Source: Siphonodentalium dalli (Eukaryota > Mollusca > Scaphopoda > Gadilida > Siphonodentaliidae). From it: a stretch of 64,000 nucleotides of DNA. A program made the translations under genes and the position numbers. The notes under the pieces are model-generated. The model made no database searches. It had not been told where the DNA came from and saw nothing but the letters and a program-made list of their open reading frames with translations. The stretch spans positions 54,121,949-54,185,948 of the forward strand of contig CP136065.1 of the NCBI GenBank assembly GCA_032622095.1, given 5' to 3'. Shown piece by piece: positions 59,101 to 64,000 of the stretch (the stretch's first letter is position 1; the number at the start of each line of letters is the position of its first letter).

Positions 59101-61209
59101 GTTAGGGGGGTATACTGGAATCAGCTTGTCAGTCCGTCGTCCGTCCGTCATCTGTCCGTGGACACAAATTTGCTCTGGAGTTTTTCTCAGTCGTTTTTTG
59201 ATCAATTTCCGTTAAACTTGGCACAGACATCAACCACCATGGGAACCTGTGCACCTGCGATTATCACGTCTGTCGGACTTTTTTTGGTGGAGTTATCTCC
59301 ATTTTTCGACTTAGAAAATGTTCGCAGCATGTATAATTTTGTCCGAACTTTTATTCCTACAATTTTAGGTCAATTGTTTTTAAACTTGGCACAGATATTT
59401 AGTACCATGGTAACCTGTGCACCTGCGAGTATGACGTCTGTCCGACATTTTTTGGTGGAGTTATCCCCCTTTTTCAGCTTAGAATTTTTTTTGCAACATG
59501 CATAACTTTGTCCGAGCTTTTATTCCTCATTTTTAGGTCAATGTTTTTTAATCTTGGCACTGATATTTAGTACCATGGGAACCTGTGCACCTGCGATTAT
59601 GATGTCTGCCCACTTTTTTTGTGGAGTTATTCCCCTTTTTCGACTTAGAACTTTTATTCCTAAATTTTTCGGTCAATAGATTTAAGATTAGATTAGGGTT
59701 GTGCACCTGCAATGGGAACTGTCATTTTATTATTTTAACTAAATGTTTACTGACATGTGAAACATCTTAGTATTTTAAAAACACGGGGGGGGTATCCTTA
59801 GTCCCATTAGGACAGTCACACCTCTAGTTTCATCAGTACTTTTTGTATTTTGTATATTCTATGAACTTTATCAATAGATCATCTCTCTCAACACTACCTC
59901 TGTGCTGCCTGTACTCAGGGACGTAGCAACAGGGGTGTGGGGGTGTCTCACCCCTCCCAAATGAGGACCATAATTTTCAATAGTTGGAAATTTCATGACT
60001 CAAATTCCAAAAGTTGTAATTATACTTATGCATTTAGTTCCTCTCATAGCAGTATATTAGTCAGTTTATTTAAATTTGTCCTGCAAGGTAGCTATGTAAT
60101 GTCAATATTACAAGTCAATACACAGTCATTTGAGTAAGTAAATTCCAATAATGCTCATTACCTGAACACATATATTAAATTGAAAGCAGAGCATTTCCTT
60201 CAAGTTCAGATTGGTATGTTTTACCAACCATAGATTCATGGTCACTAGTCTATAAGTAATGTCAAACCTCCATATCTTTCTGATGACAGCTTTAACAATA
60301 TAACAATCATTCAGCATACATACCATTGTGTGAGTTATAACTTGTGCCTCCTTGGAATTTGAATATATGTAACTCGTAATCATTCCTCAACCATATTCTG
60401 ATTAATATCATGTATAATATACTGCATGCACAGTGTCCTCAATACATAAAACATTGATCAATGCTATGTCATTCTTGTTACTAGTGTCTTTATTTACACA
60501 CCCCATACTCTTAAAAAGAACATATTGAAACCCAAATTATTAAGCCATAAAGCCAATATTGGAATTTTGCATTACTCAAACCAAATCTTATATAGTTGGA
60601 AATTTATTAGACCAAATCCTATATAGTTGGAAATTATATGGTCTCACACCCCCCATCCCATTGGAACCCCCTAGCAATGTCACTGTCTGTACACTGACAA
60701 AACATTGCATAAAAAATAAATTGCTTCAGTATTTTCTGTGTGATCTATGGTGTGATGTCACTGAAGTTGAAATTATGTCATCTGCATTCATCTTTTCATA
60801 CACCCATTTTTAAAAACATGGGGCATATTATATTATTGATCTGTTGTAATGTCCATCCATCTGTCCATTTGATTTTGGTTTCTGGATGATAACTTTAGAT
60901 AGTCTCAACTGAATGGAATGAAATTTGGTATATGAGTTTACCAGCCCAATATACATGTCAAGATCGAATTTGGGTCATACCCACCAATTTTAACAGAGTT
61001 ATGGCCCTTTGTTGGAATTACCATGTCCTGGCGATACTCTTGTTAAAATTTCAAGCAATAACTTTCGGGCTTTTGTACCATTCCCAATGTATTTTCATAT
61101 TCATTCCAGTGATATATGATGATGACAAAACAGATGCCTTCTTCAGAACAGTTTATTATATCATGTTAAAACAGCCTGCTAAGAAAGTCTTCATTGCTCT
61201 TGAAAAAAG
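33585..61209 (+). CDS. METTL22: METTL22 methyltransferase-like protein 22, exons 1-7, 3' partial
   Basis: Class I (seven-beta-strand) SAM-dependent methyltransferase of the METTL21/22 protein-lysine methyltransferase group. Joining 33585-33717, 36599-36799, 39334-39374, 39571-39715, 40514-40660, 53666-53740 and 61110-61209 gives 280 codons plus 2 nt with every junction in phase. The N-terminus (MDESRTVLSMQEN, then LSDVHV) and the acidic YDEDGDL stretch match the vertebrate protein. The SAM motif I is VCDLGAGVGLTSI. It is followed by the FCTDTGEDIL acidic strand, the ELNW strand end, the LLIAAD strand and IYDDDKTDAFF. The frame runs off as LEKR with the last codon split, so about the last fifth of the protein (human is about 404 aa) is outside the window. 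Introns are about 2.9, 2.5, 0.2, 0.8, 13.0 and 7.4 kb and are full of transposons. Head-to-head with MRPS34. Identity rests on recognised family motifs; the substrate is not inferred. Confidence 0.93.
33757..34282. mobile_element. TA-flanked MITE (TGGGAGGCC family), full length
   Basis: TIR TGGGAGGCCAAATTCACA, TA on both sides, 526 bp. The interior is repeated TTACGCTTAAGC(A/G)TAATGC, itself palindromic. It begins 39 bp after METTL22 exon 1. Fragments at 34985-35057 and 38690-38892. Confidence 0.85.
34420..34832. mobile_element. Inverted-repeat element, about 410 bp
   Basis: GTCAAGTAACCAATTTTGAA and GGATTTCC-TGCAAATCT at 34418-34500 pair with 34755-34832. About 85% complementary arms, AT-rich loop. 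Confidence 0.65.
34985..35057 (+). mobile_element. TGGGAGGCC MITE, right-end fragment
   Basis: TTACGCTTAAGCGTAATTGG, then TGAATTTGGCCTCCCATA, identical to the right end of the full copy. Confidence 0.75.
35105..35566. mobile_element. Mutator-like MITE, 462 bp, 10-bp TSD
   Basis: CTTACTGATG at 35095-35104 and 35567-35576. TIRs of about 120 bp start CCGATGGGGTCATTGTCACA and include three direct copies of a GTAGCCAGCTTTT word. Long TIR plus a 9-11-bp TSD is typical of MULEs; no transposase. Confidence 0.85.
35889..36519 (+). mobile_element. TTAA palindromic MITE, subfamily 2 (rearranged)
   Basis: TTAA at both ends: left TTAACCCTTTTATGATGGGA, right GCTCCAGTCAAGGAAGGGTT AA. It contains hairpins at 35939-35993 and 36413-36475, a half-hairpin at 36023-36050, and an unrelated insert with four CACTTCTCCCTATT words (36306-36375). 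Confidence 0.75.
36599..36799 (+). CDS. METTL22: METTL22 coding exon 2
   Basis: 201 nt between the acceptor tcttattacag and a strong donor gtgagt. It encodes TAFEFQVAHVRGKSGCED and later LQYDEDGDLILERRP, ending VISI plus one nt. The DEDGDL motif followed by basic residues is characteristic of the METTL22 N-terminal region. Phase 1 at both ends. Confidence 0.9.
36800..37840. other. METTL22 intron 2, no feature recognised
   Basis: Non-coding. Near 36870-36940 there is a cluster of GGCTGGTTAGC/GGCTCAGC words; nothing assignable. Confidence 0.4.
37843..38350 (+). repeat. Fragment of a tandem-core-type repeat
   Basis: Starts near a GACCATCTTTAA end, contains (CTGT)4 at 37915-37930 and diverged monomers with AAGTTG(T/C)C and GAATTATG(T/G)CCC(C/T)TT words. 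A related sequence is at 60845-61025. Confidence 0.45.
38690..38892 (+). mobile_element. TGGGAGGCC MITE fragment, split by another MITE
   Basis: Left part with ACTTAAGTGTAATTCC and TTATGCTTAAGCGTAA; right part AAATTTGGCCTCCCA. The CAGTAATGCCC-family element at 38747-38863 lies between them. Confidence 0.75.
38747..38863. mobile_element. CAGTAATGCCC MITE, nested copy
   Basis: TA at 38745-38746 and 38864-38865; TIR CATTAATGCCCTAAG (one base changed) and GGGCATTACTG. Only one arm of the internal palindrome is kept. Confidence 0.8.
39334..39374 (+). CDS. METTL22: METTL22 coding exon 3 (41-nt microexon)
   Basis: The acceptor is gcttattttcag; the exon encodes (N)HCLATKLDGVGKQ. This is the block just before VWxGALLL in METTL22, where human has a very similar EHTMATPLEDVGKQ-type sequence. 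The donor is CAG|gtttca, which is weak. A stronger-looking GT eight bases upstream (gtaaac) would break the frame to exon 4, so phase and homology choose this one. The exon is too short for ordinary ORF finding. Confidence 0.85.
39571..39715 (+). CDS. METTL22: METTL22 coding exon 4 (SAM motif I)
   Basis: 145 nt starting VWNGALLLCDFIIAHN and containing the glycine-rich SAM-binding loop VCDLGAGVGLTSIIAG, ending HVFCT plus one nt. Acceptor tcttcgacag, donor gtatgg. This is the diagnostic exon: the W-x-G-A-L-L-L helix followed by D-L-G-A-G-x-G-L is the METTL21/22-family signature. Confidence 0.95.
39741..39948 (+). repeat. Tandem duplication in METTL22 intron 4, 104 bp x 2
   Basis: AAATATTCTTGAATTTACAG and AAATATTCTTAAATTTACAG start the two copies; both contain GTAGGTGGCATA and AAAGTGCTTGG. 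It begins 26 bp after the exon 4 donor. Confidence 0.85.
40514..40660 (+). CDS. METTL22: METTL22 coding exon 5
   Basis: 147 nt from the acceptor tcttttttgcag to the donor gtaaat. It encodes DTGEDILKLAQQNVENYY, then VRELNWFTYQQTEITENT. The leading Asp after FCT is the acidic residue at the end of strand beta-2 that contacts the SAM ribose in this fold. ELNW corresponds to the beta-3/beta-4 E-L-D-W segment of the family. Confidence 0.93.
40705..40842. mobile_element. CAGTAATGCCC MITE, left end lost
   Basis: AATATGGCTTGTTACCATTC and its complement form the hairpin; the right end GGGCGTAACTG is followed by TA. No left terminal repeat. A short fragment of the TTAA MITE end (TTAACCCTTCCATG) follows at 40898. 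Confidence 0.7.
41080..41960 (+). mobile_element. Tandem-core element D ('pearl'-like) in METTL22 intron 5
   Basis: Terminal hairpin AGCTCACCTGAGAC / GTCTCCGGTGGAGCT (41080-41111), CTATAG, (TCTG/TCCG)n at 41137-41177, then about five diverged monomers of 150-170 bp. These are marked by CAGATTTGTTCAAATG-GGTC and AACCAGGG(C/A)CATAA. The far end is not resolved. Core fragments of the same family recur at 47440-47905 and 51495-51690. Confidence 0.75.
42290..43350. mobile_element. Cluster of hAT-like family H elements
   Basis: Several overlapping pieces: CAGAATGAGGTCCCCAGAGG / complement hairpins at about 42316-42400, 42657-42750 and 43030-43100, and half copies near 42800 and 43240. They are separated by a repeated unit with CCTCATCTTCTGGGAAGTAT and CCCAATGGGTGAACATCACC. 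No clean TSD; looks like serial insertion or local duplication. Confidence 0.7.
43355..47345 (+). mobile_element. Tandem-core element E, 4 kb, with higher-order repeat
   Basis: Left hairpin AGCTCAACTTTAC / GTAAAGTTTGAGCT (43355-43384), (CCGT)/(GTAC)-type stretch 43397-43447, then about 23 monomers of 155-167 bp, and the far end AAGTTGAGCTA (47335-47345). Monomers carry AGCACGGGC(T/C)(A/G)CAGGTCGTA, GGGAACGAGT(C/A)ATTTTGGGG and AACATGGCCGCCAGC. A variant with TTCAAAATTCAATCCATTAG recurs every three or four monomers. Short frames seen in it are by-products. Confidence 0.85.
47440..47905 (+). repeat. Core fragment of family D
   Basis: About three diverged monomers with AGTAATTCTTA-AA, GGGGTCACC(T/A)GGT and CAGGGACATAACTAT, no hairpin or microsatellite. 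Confidence 0.6.
48000..50588. other. METTL22 intron 5, no feature recognised
   Basis: The least repetitive 2.5 kb of this intron. ATAAAGAGC words at 49381, 49463 (variant) and 49511 echo repeat R2. No coding exon was found here, and exon phases leave none missing. Confidence 0.4.
50600..50949. mobile_element. Mutator-like MITE, 350 bp, 11-bp TSD
   Basis: Perfect 11-bp duplication ATGTGTTATAT (50589-50599 and 50950-50960). TIR TACCGCTAT, then AGTAATTGACCA. The interior repeats GATACCGCGGTA-like palindromic words. TSD length suggests MULE affinity; no coding. Confidence 0.85.
50961..51494. other. METTL22 intron 5, no feature recognised
   Basis: AT-rich non-coding sequence. Confidence 0.4.
51495..51690 (+). 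repeat. Core fragment of family D
   Basis: GGTGTGGATGTTCCCTTGGT and GCCAGGGCCATAACTCT words match element D monomers; one to one and a half units. Confidence 0.65.
51746..52817 (+). mobile_element. Tandem-core element F ('pearl'-like), 191-bp monomer
   Basis: Hairpin GTCCCCTGACG / CGTCGGAGGAC (51746-51770), CTATAG, (CCGT/GCGT)n at 51787-51823, then about 4.7 monomers of 191 bp. The last monomer is cut short and the element closes with GTCGGGGGAC (52808-52817). Each monomer contains GAGATTGGGTACCTTCA and CAACTCCTCCTACAG. Copies are over 95% alike. The repeated 61-aa frames are not genes. Confidence 0.85.
52818..53660. other. METTL22 intron 5, 3' part
   Basis: Non-coding. A solo T1-element end (GTAGAGATTCATGGCATCAT) lies at 53391-53410 and a poly-C run at about 53440. 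Confidence 0.45.
53666..53740 (+). CDS. METTL22: METTL22 coding exon 6
   Basis: 75 nt from the acceptor tctaattcag to the donor gtatgt, encoding VQKYSLTPEEEHELQTSQLL then IAAD. In the family this helix leads into the beta-4 strand (LLIAAD, like LFAAEV). It is reached across a 13-kb transposon-filled intron. Phase 1 at both ends agrees with its neighbours. Confidence 0.9.
53782..54228. mobile_element. hAT-like family H element, 447 bp
   Basis: TIR CAAGCCTGA plus CTGTCATTTGCAGAATGAGG, with the complement ending at 54228. The middle contains the CCCAATGGGTGTACATCAC segment seen in the 42-43 kb cluster. Flanks share only ATCAT, so the TSD is unclear. Starts 41 bp after METTL22 exon 6. Confidence 0.75.
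54582..54684. mobile_element. CAGTAATGCCC MITE, minimal copy
   Basis: 103 bp, TA on both sides, CAGTAATGCTCTAAATAATC paired with its complement; almost all of it is hairpin. Confidence 0.85.
54690..55328. other. METTL22 intron 6, no gene
   Basis: Contains three GTTATCCCTCAT repeats (55108-55190); otherwise unremarkable. Confidence 0.4.
55329..55764 (+). mobile_element. TTAA-bounded family B element, copy 2
   Basis: TTAA at 55329-55332 and 55761-55764. Same sequence as 4797-5238 in reverse, with blocks AATTGCCCAAAAATAAT, GTTGTCCGA and GGTCTGAGACTGTCGGCT. Confidence 0.8.
56018..56262 (-). mobile_element. TTAA palindromic MITE, subfamily 2
   Basis: TTAA at both ends. The left end is like TTAA-ACCTTTCATGACTAGAGC; the right end CAGCTCCCATCATAAAAGTG TTAA is the reverse of the 35.9-kb left end. 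Two hairpins (56069-56120 and 56142-56212). Confidence 0.8.
56263..57080. other. METTL22 intron 6, no feature recognised
   Basis: No frame or repeat supported. Confidence 0.4.
57088..57215. mobile_element. CAGTAATGCCC MITE
   Basis: TA at 57086-57087 and 57216-57217; left arm shortened (CAGTAATGCCCTAAGC, then CTCTC), right arm complete. Confidence 0.8.
57715..57930 (+). repeat. Dispersed repeat family R1, copy 3
   Basis: Same ordered blocks as 13320-13545 (AATAAGTTCAACAAA, AATCCTTCTGCA, CCAAATGAATAATAG). Confidence 0.6.
57931..59083. other. METTL22 intron 6, no feature recognised
   Basis: AT-rich. A lone TTAACCCTTTGCG (58945) resembles a TTAA-MITE end but no partner was found. Confidence 0.4.
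59084..59795 (+). mobile_element. Tandem-core element B ('pearl'-like)
   Basis: Hairpin ATACCCCTCAC / GTTAGGGGGGTAT (59084-59113), (CCGT)-type stretch 59133-59161, three to four monomers of about 180 bp with CTTGGCAC(A/T)GA and GGAACCTGTGCACCTGCGA, and the far end GGGGGGGGTAT (59785-59795). The core words are also those of element A in reverse, so A and B share monomer ancestry but not ends. Confidence 0.8.
59796..60844. other. METTL22 intron 6, no feature recognised
   Basis: A short direct repeat, CCTATATAGTTGGAAATT-like, lies at 60582-60635; no exon signals fit the gene phase. Confidence 0.4.
60845..61025 (+). repeat. Tandem-core-type fragment before METTL22 exon 7
   Basis: GTCCATCCATCTGTCCATTT followed by a monomer with AACAGAGTTATGGCCCTTTG; related to 37843-38350. 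Confidence 0.5.
61110..61209 (+). CDS. METTL22: METTL22 coding exon 7
   Basis: 100 nt from the acceptor tattcattccag to the strong donor gtaagc. It encodes IYDDDKTDAFFRTVYYIM, then LKQPAKKVFIALEKR with the last codon split after 2 nt. The Y-D-D-D-x-T-D-A motif is highly characteristic of METTL22. No acceptor plus coding sequence for the next exon (expected to begin near NFTL) is visible up to 64000. Confidence 0.92.
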
Positions 61210-61237
61210 GTAAGCCTCATACTCTTGTGCTTTACTA

Positions 61238-62135
61238 GATCATGCCACGAATCTCTACTCTGACTAACGCCCGTAGAGATCATATTATCCACAAGTACAA
61301 AACCTGGGAACTTTTTGAAGTTTTGACAGGGAACCTTATGAAGTTAAAATATAATGCAGGGAATATAGTTCTTAGTTATTATATGTTCCTTAACCCTTTA
61401 CCCAACAGAACGGCCCTGTGCCAATGCATTCTCTTATATATGCGAGTCGACCATAGGTCGCCTCGCATATATACGAGAATGCATTGGCTTAACACATTAA
61501 AAATTATAAAATTGTTAAAGAATGTAAGAAAAAATGGTAAAAAGTGTTAAAAAAAGTGTTTTTTTAGGCCAATGCATTCTCTTATATATGCGAGGCGACC
61601 TATGGTCGACTCGCATATATAAGAGAATGCATTGGCACAGGGCATAACTGTAACTATCACAATGTGGTCAAGGAGCCGGTTCCAATGATATCCATATTTG
61701 CATGGTTCTATTGAGACAGACCGAAGATATTTTAGGCTGTTGAAGCTTTATTTGGCCGGTTTGTTGGGTAAAGGGTTAATAATATACTTCACTGTAGGTG
61801 AAGGTCCTAACTCATAATGTCACAATTTAAGTGACTGTGAGCGATTTTGCTTGCGTCGCTTACAATTATATAATTTGTCCTGGGTAATTAATTCAATGTT
61901 TATTTAGATATCGGCTCAGAAAAGTCACAGAAAAGTATTCAATTTCGAGGTGGGACCTTCACCTTCAGTGAATTCCATTATAAAGGAACAGATAATAACC
62001 AAGAAATATATTGCCTGCGTTGTTTTTTCAACTTCATAATGTTTTCTGTCATAACTTCAAAAAGTTCCAAGGTTTTGTACTGGTGGAATATGATCTCTAC
62101 GGGCGTTAGTCAGAATAGAGATTCATGGCATGATC
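61238..62135 (+). mobile_element. TA-flanked inverted-repeat element T1, copy 2
   Basis: TA at 61236-61237 and 62136-62137, TIR GATCATGCCA. Long arms pair through TCTCTACTCTGACTAACG and GTAGAGATCATATT. It holds a complete TTAA MITE at 61394-61775; without it the element is about 510 bp, like the 10.2-kb copy. Starts 28 bp after the METTL22 exon 7 donor. Confidence 0.85.
61394..61775 (-). mobile_element. TTAA palindromic MITE, nested copy
   Basis: TTAA at 61390-61393 and 61776-61779, TIR CCCTTTACCCAACA, hairpins at 61416-61487 and 61567-61640 around the A/T spacer. The intact empty site TTCCTTAATA is present in the other T1 copy at 10342-10351. Confidence 0.92.
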
Positions 62136-62244
62136 TATCCAACATGGTGCCAATGGTTAACCGTCATGAATGATTTAAGTGACTAATTTAATAAAATATT
62201 GCTACTGGTGCTAGTGGTTTACAATATTACTTACTTACTTAAGG

Positions 62245-62587
62245 TTACCCTTTACCCAACAAAACGGCCAAAACCGGCCAAATAAAGCTTCAACAGCCTA
62301 AAATATCTTCGGTCTGTCTCAATAGAACCATACAAATATGGATATCATTGGAATCGGCTCCTTGACCACATTGTGATAGTTACAGTTATGCCCTGTGCCA
62401 ATGCATTCTCTTATATATGCGAGTCGACCATAGGTCGCCTCGTATATATAAGAGAATGCATTGGCCTAAATAATTTTTAATGTGTTAAGCCAATGCATTC
62501 TCTTATATATGCGAGGCGACCTATGGTCGACTCGCATATATAAGATAATGCATTGGCACAGGGCCGTTCTGTTGGTTAAAGGGTTAA
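62245..62587 (+). mobile_element. TTAA palindromic MITE, copy near 62.4 kb
   Basis: CCCTTTACCCAACA at the left (its TTAA reads TTAC), GGGTTAA at the right, hairpins at 62397-62465 and 62487-62562 with the spacer reduced to about 20 bp. Confidence 0.85.
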
Positions 62588-62636
62588 GGTTGTTCCTGAC
62601 AGCAGGATTGGCCTCTTTTGTCAGCTCTTCATTAGT

Positions 62637-62815
62637 TATCATTTTCATTATTGGTGTATCGTATATACTGTATCATTTTCATTATTGGTGTATCGTATAT
62701 ACTGTATCATTTTCATTATTGGTGTATCGTATATACTGTATCATTTTCATTATTGGTGTATCGAATATACTGTATCATTTCCATTATTGGTGTATCGTAT
62801 ATACTGTATCATTTT
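62637..62815 (+). repeat. 34-bp tandem repeat, about 5 copies
   Basis: Unit containing TTTCATTATTGGTGTATCG and TATATACTGTATCA; copies differ at one or two bases. Produces the repetitive open frames seen on this strand. Confidence 0.9.
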
Positions 62816-63254
62816 CTGCTATTTTCGAGAAATTTATCAAGACTGTTTTTAAATTAACTAACCGTTTCTGCAAAGACTGCTTCTGATGGTAAGGCATTCA
62901 AGGTGTTTACTATTATGAAAGGAAGGATGCTGGCTCTTTGTTTGCTATTATGTGATTGATGGTAGATTGTGTAGTCATGCCCTCTTCCCTCTCTCTTCAC
63001 CATATCTGCTCTCATTGGGATAAAAAAAAAATTCACCTTTGTAGACTTCTTTGGAGACTACATGTGTCAATTTATAAGTATTAATTTTTCTTGTTTCTAA
63101 TAAAGCCAATGGCTGAAACACATGCCACTTTTTCATGGGATATGTGGACAAGCGACCATATATCAGCTCAGAAAATCCTACAATGTTCAACTGCAATGTT
63201 TGCTCTTTAATTAACCTATAATTCATTTATTAAATAAATGGTGTATGGTGGAAG
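62816..63254. other. METTL22 intron 7, no exon found
   Basis: Searched by eye for the expected next METTL22 exon; none seen. Confidence 0.4.
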
Positions 63255-63528
63255 CAAGCCTGGATTTAGTTTGTCTGCCATTTTCAGAATTAGGTCCCCA
63301 GAGGGTGAATATAGTGACGCTATCCCGCACAGTGGGCTAGTGTCACCAAATTCACCCCCTGGGAACCTCATTCTGCTTAAGCCTCAACTGCTATGGGAGA
63401 CCTAGGATCATATTGAAATTGCTGATGTTCATCCATTAGTTACCTCTATTATGCAATTTATAGCATCACTAAATTCACCCTCTGGAGACCTCATTCTGCA
63501 AACATCAGACACACTATATCCAGATTTG
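63255..63528. mobile_element. hAT-like MITE (family H), 274 bp, 8-bp TSD
   Basis: Perfect TSD GGTGGAAG (63247-63254 and 63529-63536). Ends CAAGCCTGGATTTAG / CCAGATTTG with internal AGGTCCCCAGAGGGTGAA hairpin words. An independent second proof of the 8-bp duplication for this family. Confidence 0.9.
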
Positions 63529-63536
63529 GGTGGAAG

Positions 63537-64000
63537 TGCTTCCATTGAAATTGAGAAACTCTCACTGCAAATTGATGCATGACACTCCTGCCTGTGAACT
63601 ATATACAAACGCCCATATAACCAACTGCCTACTTATACTGATGTGTTAGCCTTCAGTAATTCTAATTCAAGAGCTTTCCATTACCAATTTCGACATTGAC
63701 ATTTTACGTCTCTGACATTCAAACTGGGCCTATCGAGGTTACATGATGTTAAATGCAAATCTCATGCTGTAAATGATGTAAGCCTTGAAGAAAATTTTAA
63801 GGCTTAAAACAGTTTAAATAAAAAAATATATATTTCTTTGATATGACAACTTTGTGAACTGATTTGGCATACATTTCATATTTCGACCCTTCCATAAAGA
63901 GGCAATTGACCTTTGAGAAGATGTTAACTTAATTGAATTCAGGCTTTATGTTGTTGAATGTCTGATGAAGTCGCTTCTCATGGCATACATGTCTCCTCTC
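63537..64000. other. METTL22 intron 7, no feature recognised
   Basis: Non-coding; the gene continues past the window end. Confidence 0.4.

Noticed and set aside
62482-62886. 134-codon frame with YILYHFHYWCIVYTV-type repeats
   Set aside because: Arises from a MITE hairpin plus the 34-bp tandem repeat.

Overview
This is a window of animal nuclear DNA, AT-rich, with spliced genes, no operons and dense transposon debris. It most likely comes from a mollusc, probably a bivalve. That assignment rests on the repeat types: tandem-core elements with (CCGT)n microsatellites, 'ggccataactct' cores, and ends such as tagctcacctgag. It is an inference, not a species call.

Two host genes can be read with confidence, and they lie head to head. 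MRPS34 (mitochondrial small-subunit ribosomal protein) is on the minus strand as two exons, 33107-32922 and 29081-28773. METTL22 (a class I SAM-dependent protein methyltransferase) is on the plus strand as seven coding exons from 33585 to 61209, and its C-terminal exon(s) lie beyond the window. The start codons are 477 bp apart, so the interval probably holds a shared bidirectional promoter. All METTL22 junctions join in phase, including a 41-nt microexon. METTL22 intron 5 is about 13 kb and intron 6 about 7.4 kb; both are filled with mobile elements.

Positions 1-28,400 contain no gene I can recognise. They are a mosaic of small DNA transposons and fold-back elements. Several are diagnosable from target-site duplications (TSDs) read directly. 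TTAA-bounded (piggyBac-like) palindromic MITEs lie at 1.4, 5.2, 10.1, 35.9, 56.0, 61.4 and 62.2 kb, and a decayed larger relative at 3.6-4.8 kb keeps an acidic N-terminal ORF. TA-bounded (Tc1/mariner-type) elements occur in several families. Elements with 8-bp TSDs (hAT-like) lie at 5.87-8.06, 25.78-26.04 and 63.26-63.53 kb. Elements with 10-11-bp TSDs (Mutator-like) lie at 35.1 and 50.6 kb. A 1.35-kb unit is tandemly amplified at 21.2-24.4 kb.

The most interesting structure is a set of six sequence-unrelated tandem-core elements at 19.3, 26.8, 41.1, 43.4, 51.7 and 59.1 kb. All show one architecture: a terminal hairpin in at least five, then a (CCGT)-type microsatellite, then a head-to-tail core of about 160-190-bp monomers. 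In most of them the reverse complement of the hairpin arm is found at the far end. The general plan resembles the 'pearl'/Helentron-like elements known from bivalves; the covarying ends appear to be the informative part. A second strong observation is reciprocal nesting. The TA family inserted into the TTAA MITE at 10 kb, and the TTAA MITE inserted into the TA family at 61 kb. The 10-kb copy supplies the empty site for the 61-kb insertion.
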